The notes: generated by a model from the sequence alone, not told the origin. DNA of 64,000 bases from Sulfurospirillum arsenophilum NBRC 109478 (GCF_000813345.1 NZ_BBQF01000002.1:248001-312000), one strand, 5' to 3'; positions 44,705-53,317 are shown, counted from the first letter of the stretch. Made by a program: numbers and translations.

Positions 44705-46453
44705 TTACAGTCCTAATTTTTCTAAATGTATTAAAAACTCATCGGCATTTTTAAAGCCAACCAAACGTAACGCTGAAATCTCTTTTCCCTCTTTAAAAAA
44801 CAAAATGGCAGGAGGTCCATAGATATTAAAGGCTTTTTGAAGCGCTTTATCTTCATCACTATTTTTCGTAACATCGGCTTTTAAAAGCGTGAATTTTTCA
44901 AGCTTTGCTTTCACTCTAGCATCGCTAAAAGTAAATTGTTCAAACTCCACACAATTCACACACCAGTCTGCATAAAAGTCCAACATAACAGGCTTTTGTG
45001 CATTTTTCAACGCAAGATTGAGCTCATCTATATTTTTGATCTTATTAAATGTTGTCGATGAAGCAAAAACTGCCACATTCTCTTTAAGCGTAAACTTCTC
45101 AAAAGGGGCTAGGGGATTGGTTGCGCCACTTAAAAAGCCTACTAAAAGTGCTACACCATACACAAGTGCCATAAATAAAAGGCTTTTAAGTACTTTTTGC
45201 CACCCTTTGGTATGCTCACGAAAAGACTCTAACGCCCCAAAATAGATGGAACTACTGATGATAAGCACTGCCCACAAAGCCATACTCACAAAACTTGGAA
45301 TGATACGTGAAAGCATCCAAATGGCAACCCCTAAAAGCATCACGCCAAAAAAAGCTGTGATGTTTTGCATCCACATTCCAGGGCGAGGCATATAACGACC
45401 TGCTGTTGTACCAATGAGAAGAAGGGGTGCTCCCATACCAAGGCTCATGACAAACAGAGCACTCCCACCTAAGAGTGCATCTCCACTTTGAGAGATGTAC
45501 ATGAGCGCGCCCGCAAGTGGAGCCGCAACACATGGACCAACAATAAGCGCCGATAAAAAGCCCATAACCGCAATGCCAAATACACCTTGCGTTTGTGCTT
45601 CTCCTGTTTTTTTATTAACTCTATTTTGAATAAAAGAAGGCATCTTGATCTCGTAAAAACCAAACATTGAAAGCGCCAATAAAACAAAAATAGCACTAAA
45701 GACACCAATGACCCACGGATTTTGCATGGAAGCTTGCAAATTAGCACCAAAGAGTGCAGCAAGAACACCTGCTATGGTATAGGCTAGCGACATCGCAAGT
45801 ACATAAACTAAAGAGAGCCAAAACCCTTTTTTCGCATTCATGGAAACAGTTGGTTGTGAGACAATGATAGAAGAGAGAATGGGAATCATCGGGAAAACGC
45901 AGGGCGTTAAAGAGAGTAAAAGACCAAAGCCAAAAAAGCTCAGAAGGACTAAAGCTACATTTTCACTCAGAAAACGCTCAGCAATGCTATCTTGCTCGGA
46001 TAAAGAAGCACTACTCTGTGTACTGCCACCTTTGAGTTTAAAAGTAAACTCTTTGCTCATCGGCTGATAACAAATACCAAGTTCCGAACAGCCTTGATAA
46101 GAGAATTTAAGTGTAAAACTTCCCTTGTTAACCTCATTTTCCAGTAAACTTTGCGGTACAAAAAGTTCAAAAGGCTTGCGTTGTGTCATGGTGTCATGAA
46201 AATATTCAGGTTTAGGTTTTTCAACCATTGCTGAGATGTCAACTGCTTTAGGCTTTATAAGCTCTAATGCAATTTTATCATCATACAAGTAGATGCCCTC
46301 CCCCAAAACAACACTGATAATTACACCTTGAATGTTGTGTGTTGCTGTGATTTTAAAAGCCTCTTCGGGCGTTAAGAGCTTTGGCCTGTCAGCACCAAAA
46401 AGAGAGACCATTAGTAAAAAGAATACGGCAGAATATCGTAGAATATGTTGCAC
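44705..46453 (-). CDS. dsbD: Thiol:disulfide interchange protein DsbD
   Basis: 582 residues. A signal peptide is followed by the N-terminal periplasmic domain with its cysteine pair in YQGCSELGICYQPMSKEF. The middle has eight membrane helices with the first redox cysteine in LLSLTPCVFPMIPILSSI and the second in FLSALIVGPCVAAPLAGALM. The C-terminal thioredoxin domain has DFYADWCVNCVEFEQFTFSD. It moves electrons from cytosolic thioredoxin to periplasmic thiol proteins, and so could reduce the DsbC-like protein at 14773 and c-type cytochrome apoproteins (inference). Confidence 0.95.
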   Translation of the reverse strand: MQHILRYSAVFFLLMVSLFGADRPKLLTPEEAFKITATHNIQGVIISVVLGEGIYLYDDKIALELIKPKAVDISAMVEKPKPEYFHDTMTQRKPFELFVPQSLLENEVNKGSFTLKFSYQGCSELGICYQPMSKEFTFKLKGGSTQSSASLSEQDSIAERFLSENVALVLLSFFGFGLLLSLTPCVFPMIPILSSIIVSQPTVSMNAKKGFWLSLVYVLAMSLAYTIAGVLAALFGANLQASMQNPWVIGVFSAIFVLLALSMFGFYEIKMPSFIQNRVNKKTGEAQTQGVFGIAVMGFLSALIVGPCVAAPLAGALMYISQSGDALLGGSALFVMSLGMGAPLLLIGTTAGRYMPRPGMWMQNITAFFGVMLLGVAIWMLSRIIPSFVSMALWAVLIISSSIYFGALESFREHTKGWQKVLKSLLFMALVYGVALLVGFLSGATNPLAPFEKFTLKENVAVFASSTTFNKIKNIDELNLALKNAQKPVMLDFYADWCVNCVEFEQFTFSDARVKAKLEKFTLLKADVTKNSDEDKALQKAFNIYGPPAILFFKEGKEISALRLVGFKNADEFLIHLEKLGL

Positions 46454-46543
46454 ACAAACACCTTTTTTAAAATAATTTTCTATTGTAGCGAAGAAGTCTA
46501 AATGTTTTTTAAATTACAACGATTTTAAGAGTATTATTAGAGC

Positions 46544-46563
46544 ATTACATGTAAAGACAGGAG
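46544..46563 (+). promoter_or_regulatory. ppk2 leader: near palindrome copy and ribosome site
   Basis: ATTACATGTAAA (46544-46555), one mismatch to the dispersed palindrome, lies 3 nt before the ribosome site AGGAG (46559-46563) of ppk2. Confidence 0.5.
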
Positions 46564-46569
46564 TAAAGT

Positions 46570-47463
46570 ATGGGCAAAAAGAAAAAAGAAAAAATAGTAC
46601 TCCAAAATGAAGAGTTAGTAATCGCAAAAGAATCGACAAAAGAGAAAGATGATAAAGTCCAAATCTGGGTCAAAAAAAGCGAACTTAAATATGAAAAAGA
46701 CCTCAAAAGACTCCAAATAGAACTGCTTAAATTTCAAAACCATGTTAAAGATAAAGGGCTTAAAGTGCTCATTATCATCGAAGGTCGTGATGCTGCGGGA
46801 AAAGGGGGAACCATCAAGCGCATTACCGAACACTTGAACCCTAGGGGTGCTAGAATTGTAGCTCTTTCGAAGCCTTCCGATACCGAACGCTCTCAGTGGT
46901 ACTTTCAGCGTTATACAGAACACTTACCTTCTGCTGGGGAGATTGTTCTCTTTGATAGATCATGGTACAACCGTGCGGGTGTTGAGCCTGTTATGGGCTT
47001 TTGTACCCAAGAAGAACACAAGGAATTTTTGCGCGAAGTCTCCAAATTTGAAACGATGCTCGCCAATGCAGGCATTATCTTTTTCAAATTTTATTTTTCG
47101 GTGAGCAAAGAAGAGCAAGCAAAACGCTTTAAAGAGCGTAAAACAGACCCACTTAAACAGTTTAAACTCTCTCCTGTAGATGAAAAATCACAAGAATTGT
47201 GGGATCAATATACGGTTGCCAAGTATTCTATGCTTTTAGCCTCAAACAATCCTAAATGCCCGTGGACGATTATTCTCTCTGATGATAAGAAAAAAGCAAG
47301 AATTAACACAATTCGATACATTTTACAAAATGTCGAGTACCCTGAAAAAATCAAAAAAAGGCATCTTACAACAGATGATAACGTCGTACGCTCAGGGGAA
47401 GAAGAGATAGAAATTATGGAAAAAAGCTTGCCAAGTGAAAATCTTTCACATTTGAATGGATAA
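46570..47463 (+). CDS. ppk2: Polyphosphate kinase 2 (PPK2 family)
   Basis: 297 residues. Walker A is IIEGRDAAGKGGTIKRITEH, Walker B is EIVLFDRSWYNRAGVEPVMG, and the lid region is QAKRFKERKTDPLKQFKLS. The single-domain length points to class I PPK2, which uses polyphosphate to phosphorylate nucleoside diphosphates. A lysine-rich N terminus and an acidic C-terminal extension flank the core. The final Gly codon and stop TAA form the left copy of a GGATA repeat that flanks the element at 47463-47602. Confidence 0.92.
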   Translation: MGKKKKEKIVLQNEELVIAKESTKEKDDKVQIWVKKSELKYEKDLKRLQIELLKFQNHVKDKGLKVLIIIEGRDAAGKGGTIKRITEHLNPRGARIVALSKPSDTERSQWYFQRYTEHLPSAGEIVLFDRSWYNRAGVEPVMGFCTQEEHKEFLREVSKFETMLANAGIIFFKFYFSVSKEEQAKRFKERKTDPLKQFKLSPVDEKSQELWDQYTVAKYSMLLASNNPKCPWTIILSDDKKKARINTIRYILQNVEYPEKIKKRHLTTDDNVVRSGEEEIEIMEKSLPSENLSHLNG

Positions 47464-47602
47464 CTGATGTTACACACTTTTTGTTTCTCATAAAACAAGT
47501 TTTATGAAGCTTTAGGAGGTGTCGGGGATCTATCCTTGAGCTTAAGCAATGGGGTTTTACTCATTGTTTAAGATACCGTTACGCAAACTGCGTAACATCA
47601 GT
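47463..47602. mobile_element. 140-bp structured element with inverted ends and flanking repeats
   Basis: Ends ACTGATGTTAC (47463-47473) and GTAACATCAGT (47592-47602) are perfect inverted repeats. GGATA flanks both sides (47458-47462, 47603-47607), like a target duplication. Inside are hairpins 47489-47506 (CATAAAAC-AA-GTTTTATG), 47507-47517 with 47533-47543, 47541-47551 with 47562-47572, and 47578-47596 (GTTACGCA-AAC-TGCGTAAC). Wobble pairs fit only the plus-strand RNA. It lies between two convergent genes and codes for no protein. It may be a MITE-like element, a structured RNA, or both. Confidence 0.6.
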
Positions 47603-47610
47603 GGATAAGC

Positions 47611-47622
47611 TTTACATGTAAA
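47611..47622. repeat. Exact copy of TTTACATGTAAA
   Basis: Intergenic, 9 bp past the 140-bp element and 10 bp before the stop codon of the HD-GYP gene. Confidence 0.95.
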
Positions 47623-47631
47623 GCGTTTACG

Positions 47632-48663
47632 TTACCTTAAATGCTGAATTAAAAGCTTAATATAATCAGCATCAAGTCTCGTTGTAGCTTCACCTCGAAT
47701 CATGGATAAAGCGTTATAGGTGCTATAAGCACCTCTGTAAGGCTTTATCGTAATAAGAGCATCGAACATATCACAAATAGCAATAATTTTAGCAAATTTA
47801 CTGATTCTTGAGTTTTGAAGCCCAATAGGATAACCACTGCCATCAAGTCTTTCATGATGCTCTTTAATCGCATTAATCACGACTCTCTCTTTTAAACCAC
47901 TACGCTTGACTAAATTAACACTCGCTTCTGAATGTGTTTGAACAATTTTCATTTCTTCTTCATCCAAAAAATCAGGTTTATTCAGTAGCATTTCATCCCA
48001 TTCGCACTTTCCAACATCATGTAACATGGCACCTAAAACCAATTTTTTCTGATCCGACATATCAATGCCTATTTGGCTTCCAATAATGGCCGAGAAAAAA
48101 GCAACCTTAACAAGATGTGCTGAGAGAGAATCTTTTTCATCTAAAAAATCATTGATCTTTGAAAGTGTGATACGCTCTTGATTGACAACGCAAACCAGTT
48201 CTTCTACAAGGATATCAATCGCTTCAATGGGGATATGTTTATCTTCTTTACGCCTAATCCACGCATCAAAAAGGTATTTTGCATTGATGTAAATAGCTTT
48301 TAACTTTCCAGTCATGTCATCCGTGCGCATTACAATTTGGTAAATATTGATACAATTTTTCACTGCCTCTTCAAAGCTCATAAAATCATCATCATCCGAT
48401 AGATTATAGGTCTTAGCAAGACTTTCCTCTCGGTACTGTTTATACGCGCTATAGCTCTTATTTTCCACATAAATTTGTAAATCACGTTTGATGAGCTTAG
48501 TGAAGATTTCATCGTCTAAAATAGTGCCACTCTCAAGTAAAATGACAAACCCATTAAATCGTTGAATGTAACAGTCAAAATCCAAGCACGTCCCACGCCT
48601 AAAAAGACTCTTGTCAACGGGTGTAAAACCTTGATTTAAAAATATTTTTACAACTTTACCCAT
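47632..48663 (-). CDS. HD-GYP domain protein, probable c-di-GMP phosphodiesterase
   Basis: 343 residues, no membrane segment. The N-terminal 130 residues resemble the DUF3391-type region often fused to HD-GYP (LNQGFTPVDKSLFRRGTCLD). The catalytic domain starts near residue 180, with metal ligands in LGAMLHDVGKCEWDEMLLNK, the HHERLDGSGYPIGL signature (GYP loop), and IIAICDMFDALITIKPYRG. It should degrade c-di-GMP made by the two GGDEF proteins of this window. The C terminus is a single-domain end. It is a single-gene unit convergent with ppk2. Confidence 0.88.
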   Translation of the reverse strand: MGKVVKIFLNQGFTPVDKSLFRRGTCLDFDCYIQRFNGFVILLESGTILDDEIFTKLIKRDLQIYVENKSYSAYKQYREESLAKTYNLSDDDDFMSFEEAVKNCINIYQIVMRTDDMTGKLKAIYINAKYLFDAWIRRKEDKHIPIEAIDILVEELVCVVNQERITLSKINDFLDEKDSLSAHLVKVAFFSAIIGSQIGIDMSDQKKLVLGAMLHDVGKCEWDEMLLNKPDFLDEEEMKIVQTHSEASVNLVKRSGLKERVVINAIKEHHERLDGSGYPIGLQNSRISKFAKIIAICDMFDALITIKPYRGAYSTYNALSMIRGEATTRLDADYIKLLIQHLR

Positions 48664-48790
48664 AATACAACACCTTCACTTTGTATGCTTAGCAAACGAA
48701 TATTTTTTTGATTGTGTATATTGTACCACGTCAAAGTGAAATAAATAGGATTATTTGTTTTTAGGAGAAAAATGAAAGCAAAGAGCTTCT

Positions 48791-48826
48791 CCTAGCCGTA
48801 TTCGCTTATGTGAAAATACGGCTAGG
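48791..48826 (-). terminator. Hairpin after dnaK
   Basis: Perfect 12-bp arms CCTAGCCGTATT (48791-48802) / AATACGGCTAGG (48815-48826), 12-nt loop. It lies 19 bp past the dnaK stop; the U-tract on the leftward strand is weak. Confidence 0.7.
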
Positions 48827-48844
48827 ATAGTAAAAAAGAGGTTG

Positions 48845-50731
48845 TTATTCTACTTCAGCGTCGATGACATCGTCATCTTTTTTAGCTTTTGGTTTCTCAC
48901 CGCCAGCTGCACCTGCTTCACCTTGATCTTTTTTATACATTGCTTCAGCAAGTTTGTGGCTCGCTTCGCTTAAAGATTTTACTTTTGCATCGATTTGCTC
49001 TTTTGTCGCACTCTCGTTTGCAAGAACTTCTTTAAGGGCTTTAAGCTCTGCTTCGATTTTTGCTTTCTCTTCAGCACTGATTGCATCGCCCATTTCACCT
49101 AAAGATTTCTCTGTTTGGTGAGCTAACGCATCGGCTTGATTTCTAGCATCAACCGCTTCTTTACGTTTTTTGTCTTCTTCTTTGTGAAGCTCAGCATCTT
49201 TAACCATTTTCTCGATCTCAGCATCGTCAAGTCCTGAGCTACCAGAGATTTTGATCTCTTGAACTTTACCAGTTGCTTTGTCTTTTGCAGATACAGTTAA
49301 AATACCATTTGCATCGATGTCAAATGCAACTTCGATTTGTGGAACACCACGAGGTGCTGGTGGAATGCTCTCAAGGTTAAATTGACCAAGTGATTTGTTA
49401 TCTCTAGCAAACTCACGCTCCCCTTGAAGCGCATGAATGGTAACCGCTGGTTGGTTATCTTCCGCTGTTGAGAATACTTGAGATTTTTTAACAGGGATCG
49501 TTGTGCCTTTTTCAATGAGTTTAGTCATAACACCACCCAAAGTCTCGATACCAAGGCTTAGAGGAGTAACATCTAAAAGAAGAATATCTTTGACATCACC
49601 CTTGATAACCGCGCCTTGAATTGCTGCACCAATCGCTACAACTTCATCAGGGTTCACAGATTTGTTAAGCTCTTTCTCAAAAAATTCTTTTACTTTTTGT
49701 TGAACTAAAGGAACACGTGTTGATCCACCGACCATAACGATCTCTTTAATTTCACTTTTTTTAAGATCTGAATCGTTCACAACTTCCTTGATTTTTTTGA
49801 TGGTAAGAGCCACTAAATCCTCAATCATAGACTCAAATTTTGCACGTGTGAGTTTTTTAACCAAGTGTTTAGGACCTGTTGCATCGGCTGTGATAAATGG
49901 CAAGTTAATCTCTGTCTCATTAGAAGAAGAGAGCTCTTTTTTTGCATTTTCAGCCGCTTCTTTAAGTCTTTGAAGTGCCATAACGTCTGATTTAAGATCG
50001 ATGCCATTTTCATTTTTAAATTCTGCAACCAACCAGTCGATGAGTCTATTATCGAAGTCATCACCACCTAAGAATGCATCGCCACCGGTTGAGAGAACTT
50101 CAACAACATTATCACCCGTTTCTAGAACAGTAACGTCAAATGTTCCACCACCCAAGTCATAAACAACGATTTTTTCAGCCTCTTTTTTGTCTAAACCATA
50201 AGAGAGTGCCGCAGCCGTTGGCTCGTTGATAATACGAAGAACGTTTAAGCCAGCGATTGTACCCGCTTCTTTCGTCGCTTTTCTTTGGCTATCGTTAAAG
50301 TACGCAGGAACGGTAATAACCGCATCTGTTACTTCTTCACCAAGGTATGCTTCTGCATCTTCTTTAAGTTTCATCAAAACTTTTGCGCTGATCTCTTGTG
50401 GTGTATAGACTTTACCATCGATTTCAATCGCACATGCACCATTTCTATCAACAACCGCATATGGAAGACGTTTTTTAGCTTCATTTGCTTTATCTTCATT
50501 ACTCATAAGACCCATAATTCTCTTAATAGAGTAAATCGTTCTTTTAGGATTTGTAACTGCTTGGCGTTTCGCAGTATCCCCTACAAGAACTTCTTCTTTA
50601 TCTGTAAATGCAACAACGGATGGAGTCGTGTTTTTACCCTCTTTATTAGGGATAACTTTACTCTCTCCTCTTTCATACACAGAGACACATGAGTTTGTTG
50701 TTCCTAGATCAATTCCTATAACTTTTCCCAT
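48845..50731 (-). CDS. dnaK: Chaperone protein DnaK (Hsp70)
   Basis: 628 residues. [20 protein letters not shown] starts the ATPase domain; [19 protein letters not shown] and [19 protein letters not shown] are Hsp70 signatures. The peptide-binding domain follows ([20 protein letters not shown]), and the tail ends in [10 protein letters not shown], as in other bacteria. It folds proteins with GrpE and DnaJ (dnaJ is not in the window). Last gene of hrcA-grpE-dnaK, 21 bp after grpE. Confidence 0.97.
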   Translation of the reverse strand: MGKVIGIDLGTTNSCVSVYERGESKVIPNKEGKNTTPSVVAFTDKEEVLVGDTAKRQAVTNPKRTIYSIKRIMGLMSNEDKANEAKKRLPYAVVDRNGACAIEIDGKVYTPQEISAKVLMKLKEDAEAYLGEEVTDAVITVPAYFNDSQRKATKEAGTIAGLNVLRIINEPTAAALSYGLDKKEAEKIVVYDLGGGTFDVTVLETGDNVVEVLSTGGDAFLGGDDFDNRLIDWLVAEFKNENGIDLKSDVMALQRLKEAAENAKKELSSSNETEINLPFITADATGPKHLVKKLTRAKFESMIEDLVALTIKKIKEVVNDSDLKKSEIKEIVMVGGSTRVPLVQQKVKEFFEKELNKSVNPDEVVAIGAAIQGAVIKGDVKDILLLDVTPLSLGIETLGGVMTKLIEKGTTIPVKKSQVFSTAEDNQPAVTIHALQGEREFARDNKSLGQFNLESIPPAPRGVPQIEVAFDIDANGILTVSAKDKATGKVQEIKISGSSGLDDAEIEKMVKDAELHKEEDKKRKEAVDARNQADALAHQTEKSLGEMGDAISAEEKAKIEAELKALKEVLANESATKEQIDAKVKSLSEASHKLAEAMYKKDQGEAGAAGGEKPKAKKDDDVIDAEVE

Positions 50732-50752
50732 TTTTTATCCTTTTACTTTAAT

Positions 50753-51319
50753 TTATTTTACGATGCTAACCATTGCTGGTCTTAAAATACGTTCTTTGAT
50801 CTTGTAGCCTTTTTGGAAAACCTGCAAAATCTCACCACTACCTTTTTCTTCACTCTCTAATTGCATAACGGCTTCATGGAAATTCGGATCAAAAGTTCCT
50901 TCAATATCTACCAGTTCAACACCATGTTTTTCAAAAGCTTTTCTAAACTGCTCAATGGTTAACCCTAACCCCTCTTTGACTTTACTCAGAAGCTCTCCGC
51001 TTTCAATCTCAGCATTGCTTCCTGCAAGAATTGCCATTTCCAAAGAGTCAATCACAGGTAAAAGATCGCGTGCAAACACTTCGTGTGCATACGAAATGGC
51101 CTGCATTTTCTCTTTTTCCAAACGTCGTTTCATATTGTCAAAATCAGCATTGGCTCTTAAATACCTATCTTCAAGTTCAGCAACTTTGGATTGGAGTTCT
51201 TCAAGTTCGCTTTTTTGCTCACATTCACACGCTACGTCTTCATCATTTTCAGAACACTCAGGAACAATTTCAGCTGAAACATCAGCGATATTCTGTTCCT
51301 CTTTTATTTTTTCATCCAC
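50753..51319 (-). CDS. grpE: Nucleotide exchange factor GrpE
   Basis: 188 residues. An acidic, coiled-coil N terminus (residues 1-60) is followed by LRANADFDNMKRRLEKEKMQ and DLLPVIDSLEMAI, then the beta domain VKEGLGLTIEQFRKAFEKHG, FDPNFHEAVMQLESEEKGSG and GYKIKERILRPAMVSI. It releases ADP from DnaK. Three cysteines in CSENDEDVACECEQK near residue 20-33 are unusual for the family and have no assigned role. It starts 3 bp after hrcA. Confidence 0.95.
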   Translation of the reverse strand: MDEKIKEEQNIADVSAEIVPECSENDEDVACECEQKSELEELQSKVAELEDRYLRANADFDNMKRRLEKEKMQAISYAHEVFARDLLPVIDSLEMAILAGSNAEIESGELLSKVKEGLGLTIEQFRKAFEKHGVELVDIEGTFDPNFHEAVMQLESEEKGSGEILQVFQKGYKIKERILRPAMVSIVK

Positions 51320-51322
51320 GTT

Positions 51323-52126
51323 TTACTCCTTAACTTGATTAAAGAAATCTTCAAAATCACTCTCGATACGTCCAAAACAGAAAAGATCGACTGTTGCATC
51401 TTCATCTTTGAGCTGTGCTTTTTGCTTGATCGCCATACATCCTCTTGGGACAAAACCATCAAAATAGAGTCCATTAGTAATAGATTCTACAAAATGAAGC
51501 GTTTGAAACCTTTGGATAAACGCATCATTTTGGAGATCTTGTGCAATGGAGTACATCTCACGCTCACCTTCTCTTAAAATAGGTGCTTGTGAAAAAATGG
51601 CTGAGAGTTTTTCATGCAACTCATAAAGTCCCACTTGCGCTGAAATATCTTTGAGTTCACGCATTTGACATCCTACAAGGCGCTCTAAGAACTGCTCAAC
51701 TTTAGCATTAAACTTCAAAACGACTTCATGCCCATCAAATACTAAAATTAAAAAACGATTTTGGACCGTTACCAACTCTTTAAACGTTATATTAGCACTC
51801 TTTTCGACAATACAAAAGAGATTATGTTCATGTGTAGAGCGTTTGATTTTATCAATACTTTTGATCTCTAAAGGATGCGTTGGATCAAGCTTCTCTTGCC
51901 AATATTCTACTAAAGCACTGTGTGTTGGAACACGCCCACCGCTTACATGTAATTGAACTAAAGAGCCTTCGTCGGAGAGTTTTTTAAAGTAAATGCGTAT
52001 GGTCGATGGAGAGATACCAAGTGTCATCTTCATCTGTAACTCTGATGAGCCAATAGGCATTTTTGATTTTAGATAGGTTTGAATAATCGCATCTAAAATC
52101 AACTCTTGCTTTGAAGGTTTTTTCAT
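51323..52126 (-). CDS. hrcA: Heat-inducible transcription repressor HrcA
   Basis: About 267 residues from the ATG at 52126; a GTG at 52135 lies inside the CIRCE half-site and is less likely. The N-terminal winged helix is KKPSKQELILDAIIQTYLKS, then GSSELQMKMTLGISPSTIRI and FKKLSDEGSLVQLHVSGGRV, the standard HrcA start. The rest is the GAF-like inserted domain, shorter than the usual 340 residues, as in other Campylobacterota. It represses its own operon through the CIRCE element directly upstream. Confidence 0.92.
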   Translation of the reverse strand: MKKPSKQELILDAIIQTYLKSKMPIGSSELQMKMTLGISPSTIRIYFKKLSDEGSLVQLHVSGGRVPTHSALVEYWQEKLDPTHPLEIKSIDKIKRSTHEHNLFCIVEKSANITFKELVTVQNRFLILVFDGHEVVLKFNAKVEQFLERLVGCQMRELKDISAQVGLYELHEKLSAIFSQAPILREGEREMYSIAQDLQNDAFIQRFQTLHFVESITNGLYFDGFVPRGCMAIKQKAQLKDEDATVDLFCFGRIESDFEDFFNQVKE

Positions 52127-52128
52127 TT

Positions 52129-52155
52129 TTAGCACTCTTCGTGTTTAATTGCTGA
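52129..52155. promoter_or_regulatory. Degenerate CIRCE operator
   Basis: TTAGCACTC, a 9-bp spacer and AATTGCTGA. The half near the gene is perfect; the far half matches the consensus at six of nine positions. It covers the hrcA ribosome-site region, 2 bp from the ATG at 52126, so HrcA binding could block both transcription and translation. Confidence 0.8.
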
Positions 52156-52159
52156 AGAA

Positions 52160-52189
52160 ATTATACAACATTGAGTGTAGTATTGTCAA
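52160..52189 (-). promoter_or_regulatory. Sigma-70-type promoter of hrcA-grpE-dnaK
   Basis: On the leftward strand TTGACA (52189-52184), 18-bp spacer, TATAAT (52165-52160): both hexamers perfect. The CIRCE element lies just downstream. Confidence 0.85.
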
Positions 52190-52216
52190 GCAATAGAAAA
52201 AGAAAATAGGCATAGA

Positions 52217-52228
52217 TTTACATGTAAA
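52217..52228. repeat. Exact copy of TTTACATGTAAA
   Basis: Intergenic, about 28 bp upstream of the hrcA -35 element. Confidence 0.95.
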
Positions 52229-52293
52229 GTAAAAAGTGCTTTAAAAGGGCATAGAAATTTTATGATGAAGGAATTAGTAAGAAGAAGTGCTGA

Positions 52294-52464
52294 TTAACGA
52301 ATGGGGTGTTTTAGGCGTTTTCTATTGCGCATTAAAAGGAGTTTTAAAAAGTGTTTGATCTCACCTTTACTCTCTTTGAGCTTGGAGAAGAAGGTCTCTT
52401 TTTCAGTAATAGTACTGAAAATATCATTTAATGCTTGTCTTTCATTTTGGGATAACGTACTCAT
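52294..52464 (-). CDS. 56-residue protein translationally coupled to the XRE regulator
   Basis: Hand-translated. It starts at an ATG that overlaps the stop codon of the upstream XRE gene (ATGA), with GGATGAG acting as ribosome site within the XRE end. The sequence begins MSTLSQNERQALNDIFSTIT and ends in a basic tail (LLMRNRKRLKHPIR). It is helical with no membrane segment. The overlap and the clean frame support it as real. Function unknown; partner of the regulator is the simplest guess. Confidence 0.6.
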   Translation of the reverse strand: MSTLSQNERQALNDIFSTITEKETFFSKLKESKGEIKHFLKLLLMRNRKRLKHPIR

Positions 52465-52709
52465 TTCTCATCCTTTAGTTCATGTGCTATGCGTTGAATT
52501 AAACGCAAGGCATCGCCCTCTTCCAGTTCACCCAGCATTTTAAAAATAGCGGATGCGGCTTGAGGTTGTGAATTACCAAGTTTCCAATCTTGATAGGTTC
52601 GCATCGATACGCCCAATTTATCTGCCATCTCACGCTGAGAAATCTTCTTGCCAAAAAACTTTGACTCAACAGCATTATGAAGGAGATTAAAAATATCGTT
52701 TGTTTTCAT
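52461..52709 (-). CDS. Small XRE-type helix-turn-helix protein
   Basis: 82 residues, almost all DNA-binding domain: KKISQREMADKLGVSMRTYQ then DWKLGNSQPQAASAIFKML is a textbook XRE/Cro helix-turn-helix. The C terminus is a short helix (EEGDALRLIQRIAHELKD). No strong ribosome site is seen before the ATG at 52709. It heads a two-gene unit with the 56-residue protein. The AT-rich dyads at 52740-52890 upstream could be its operators. Toxin-antitoxin pairing was considered; the partner's sequence does not support a known toxin. Confidence 0.75.
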   Translation of the reverse strand: MKTNDIFNLLHNAVESKFFGKKISQREMADKLGVSMRTYQDWKLGNSQPQAASAIFKMLGELEEGDALRLIQRIAHELKDEK

Positions 52710-53000
52710 GTATAGGATTCTAGCTAAGGCTTAATTAATTATACATAAATACGATGTTTTTATAAGTTATTATATCTAAAAAATAACGTTTTAATACATT
52801 TTTAATACAATAATTTGGTATAAATAACGTATTTTAGATATTTATACTCATATAACTACTATATTTATACGGTTTTACGTATAAATATAAAATGACTTTG
52901 AAACGAAAAAAAATAATGGTGAAATTTATATGCTTAAGGTTAAGGTATTAAAATTGGGTTACATGTAAAAAAAGGGATGAAAAGGAAGAGGAAAAAGAGG
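52710..53000. promoter_or_regulatory. Very AT-rich gap with clustered dyads
   Basis: A hairpin ATATTTATACG-GTTTTA-CGTATAAATAT spans 52861-52888, and TATAAATA / TATTTATA pair at 52819-52846. The motif AAATAACGT recurs upstream (about 52788 and 52822). A one-mismatch palindrome copy is at 52958-52969. No gene is seen. It serves as upstream region of the XRE gene and 3' region of rpsO. Confidence 0.4.
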
Positions 53001-53025
53001 TGTAGGATGGAAATTCCATCCTACA
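53001..53025 (-). terminator. rpsO terminator
   Basis: Stem TGTAGGATGG (53001-53010) / CCATCCTACA (53016-53025), 5-nt loop, followed on the leftward strand by CCTCTTTTTCC. A two-mismatch palindrome copy (53020-53031) overlaps its base. Confidence 0.85.
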
Positions 53026-53038
53026 TGTAAAGTACTGA

Positions 53039-53317
53039 CTATTTTTTGTTATCTCTAATAGAAAGCTCTTTAATGATTTTGCTGTAAGTAACAAAATCTT
53101 GACGTTTAAGATATTTCATCAATCGTTTACGTTGACCAACGAGTTTAAGAAGTCCTAATCTTGAAGAGTGATCTTTTTTATTACTCTGAAGATGTTCTGT
53201 TAAATCAACAATTCTTTTTGAAAGAAGCGCGATTTGTACCTCTGGAGAACCTGTGTCTCCCTCTTTTCTGCCAAACTGACTAACAATTGCTTGTTTTTCC
53301 GCCGAACCTAAAGCCAT
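53039..53317 (-). CDS. rpsO: 30S ribosomal protein S15
   Basis: 92 residues, near the universal length. GDTGSPEVQIALLSKRIVDL and LQSNKKDHSSRLGLLKLVGQ with RKRLMKYLKRQD are family hallmarks. It binds 16S rRNA early in 30S assembly. AGGAGG precedes the ATG. Divergent from the Rrf2-flhA genes, as in C. jejuni. Confidence 0.97.
   Translation of the reverse strand: MALGSAEKQAIVSQFGRKEGDTGSPEVQIALLSKRIVDLTEHLQSNKKDHSSRLGLLKLVGQRKRLMKYLKRQDFVTYSKIIKELSIRDNKK

Noticed and set aside
47463-47602. Riboswitch controlling a neighbouring gene
   Set aside because: The structure lies between the 3' ends of two convergent genes, so it leads neither of them.
52461-52709. Classic HigBA-type toxin-antitoxin pair
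   Set aside because: The 56-residue partner lacks RelE/HigB-like sequence and follows rather than precedes the XRE gene; no support beyond size.
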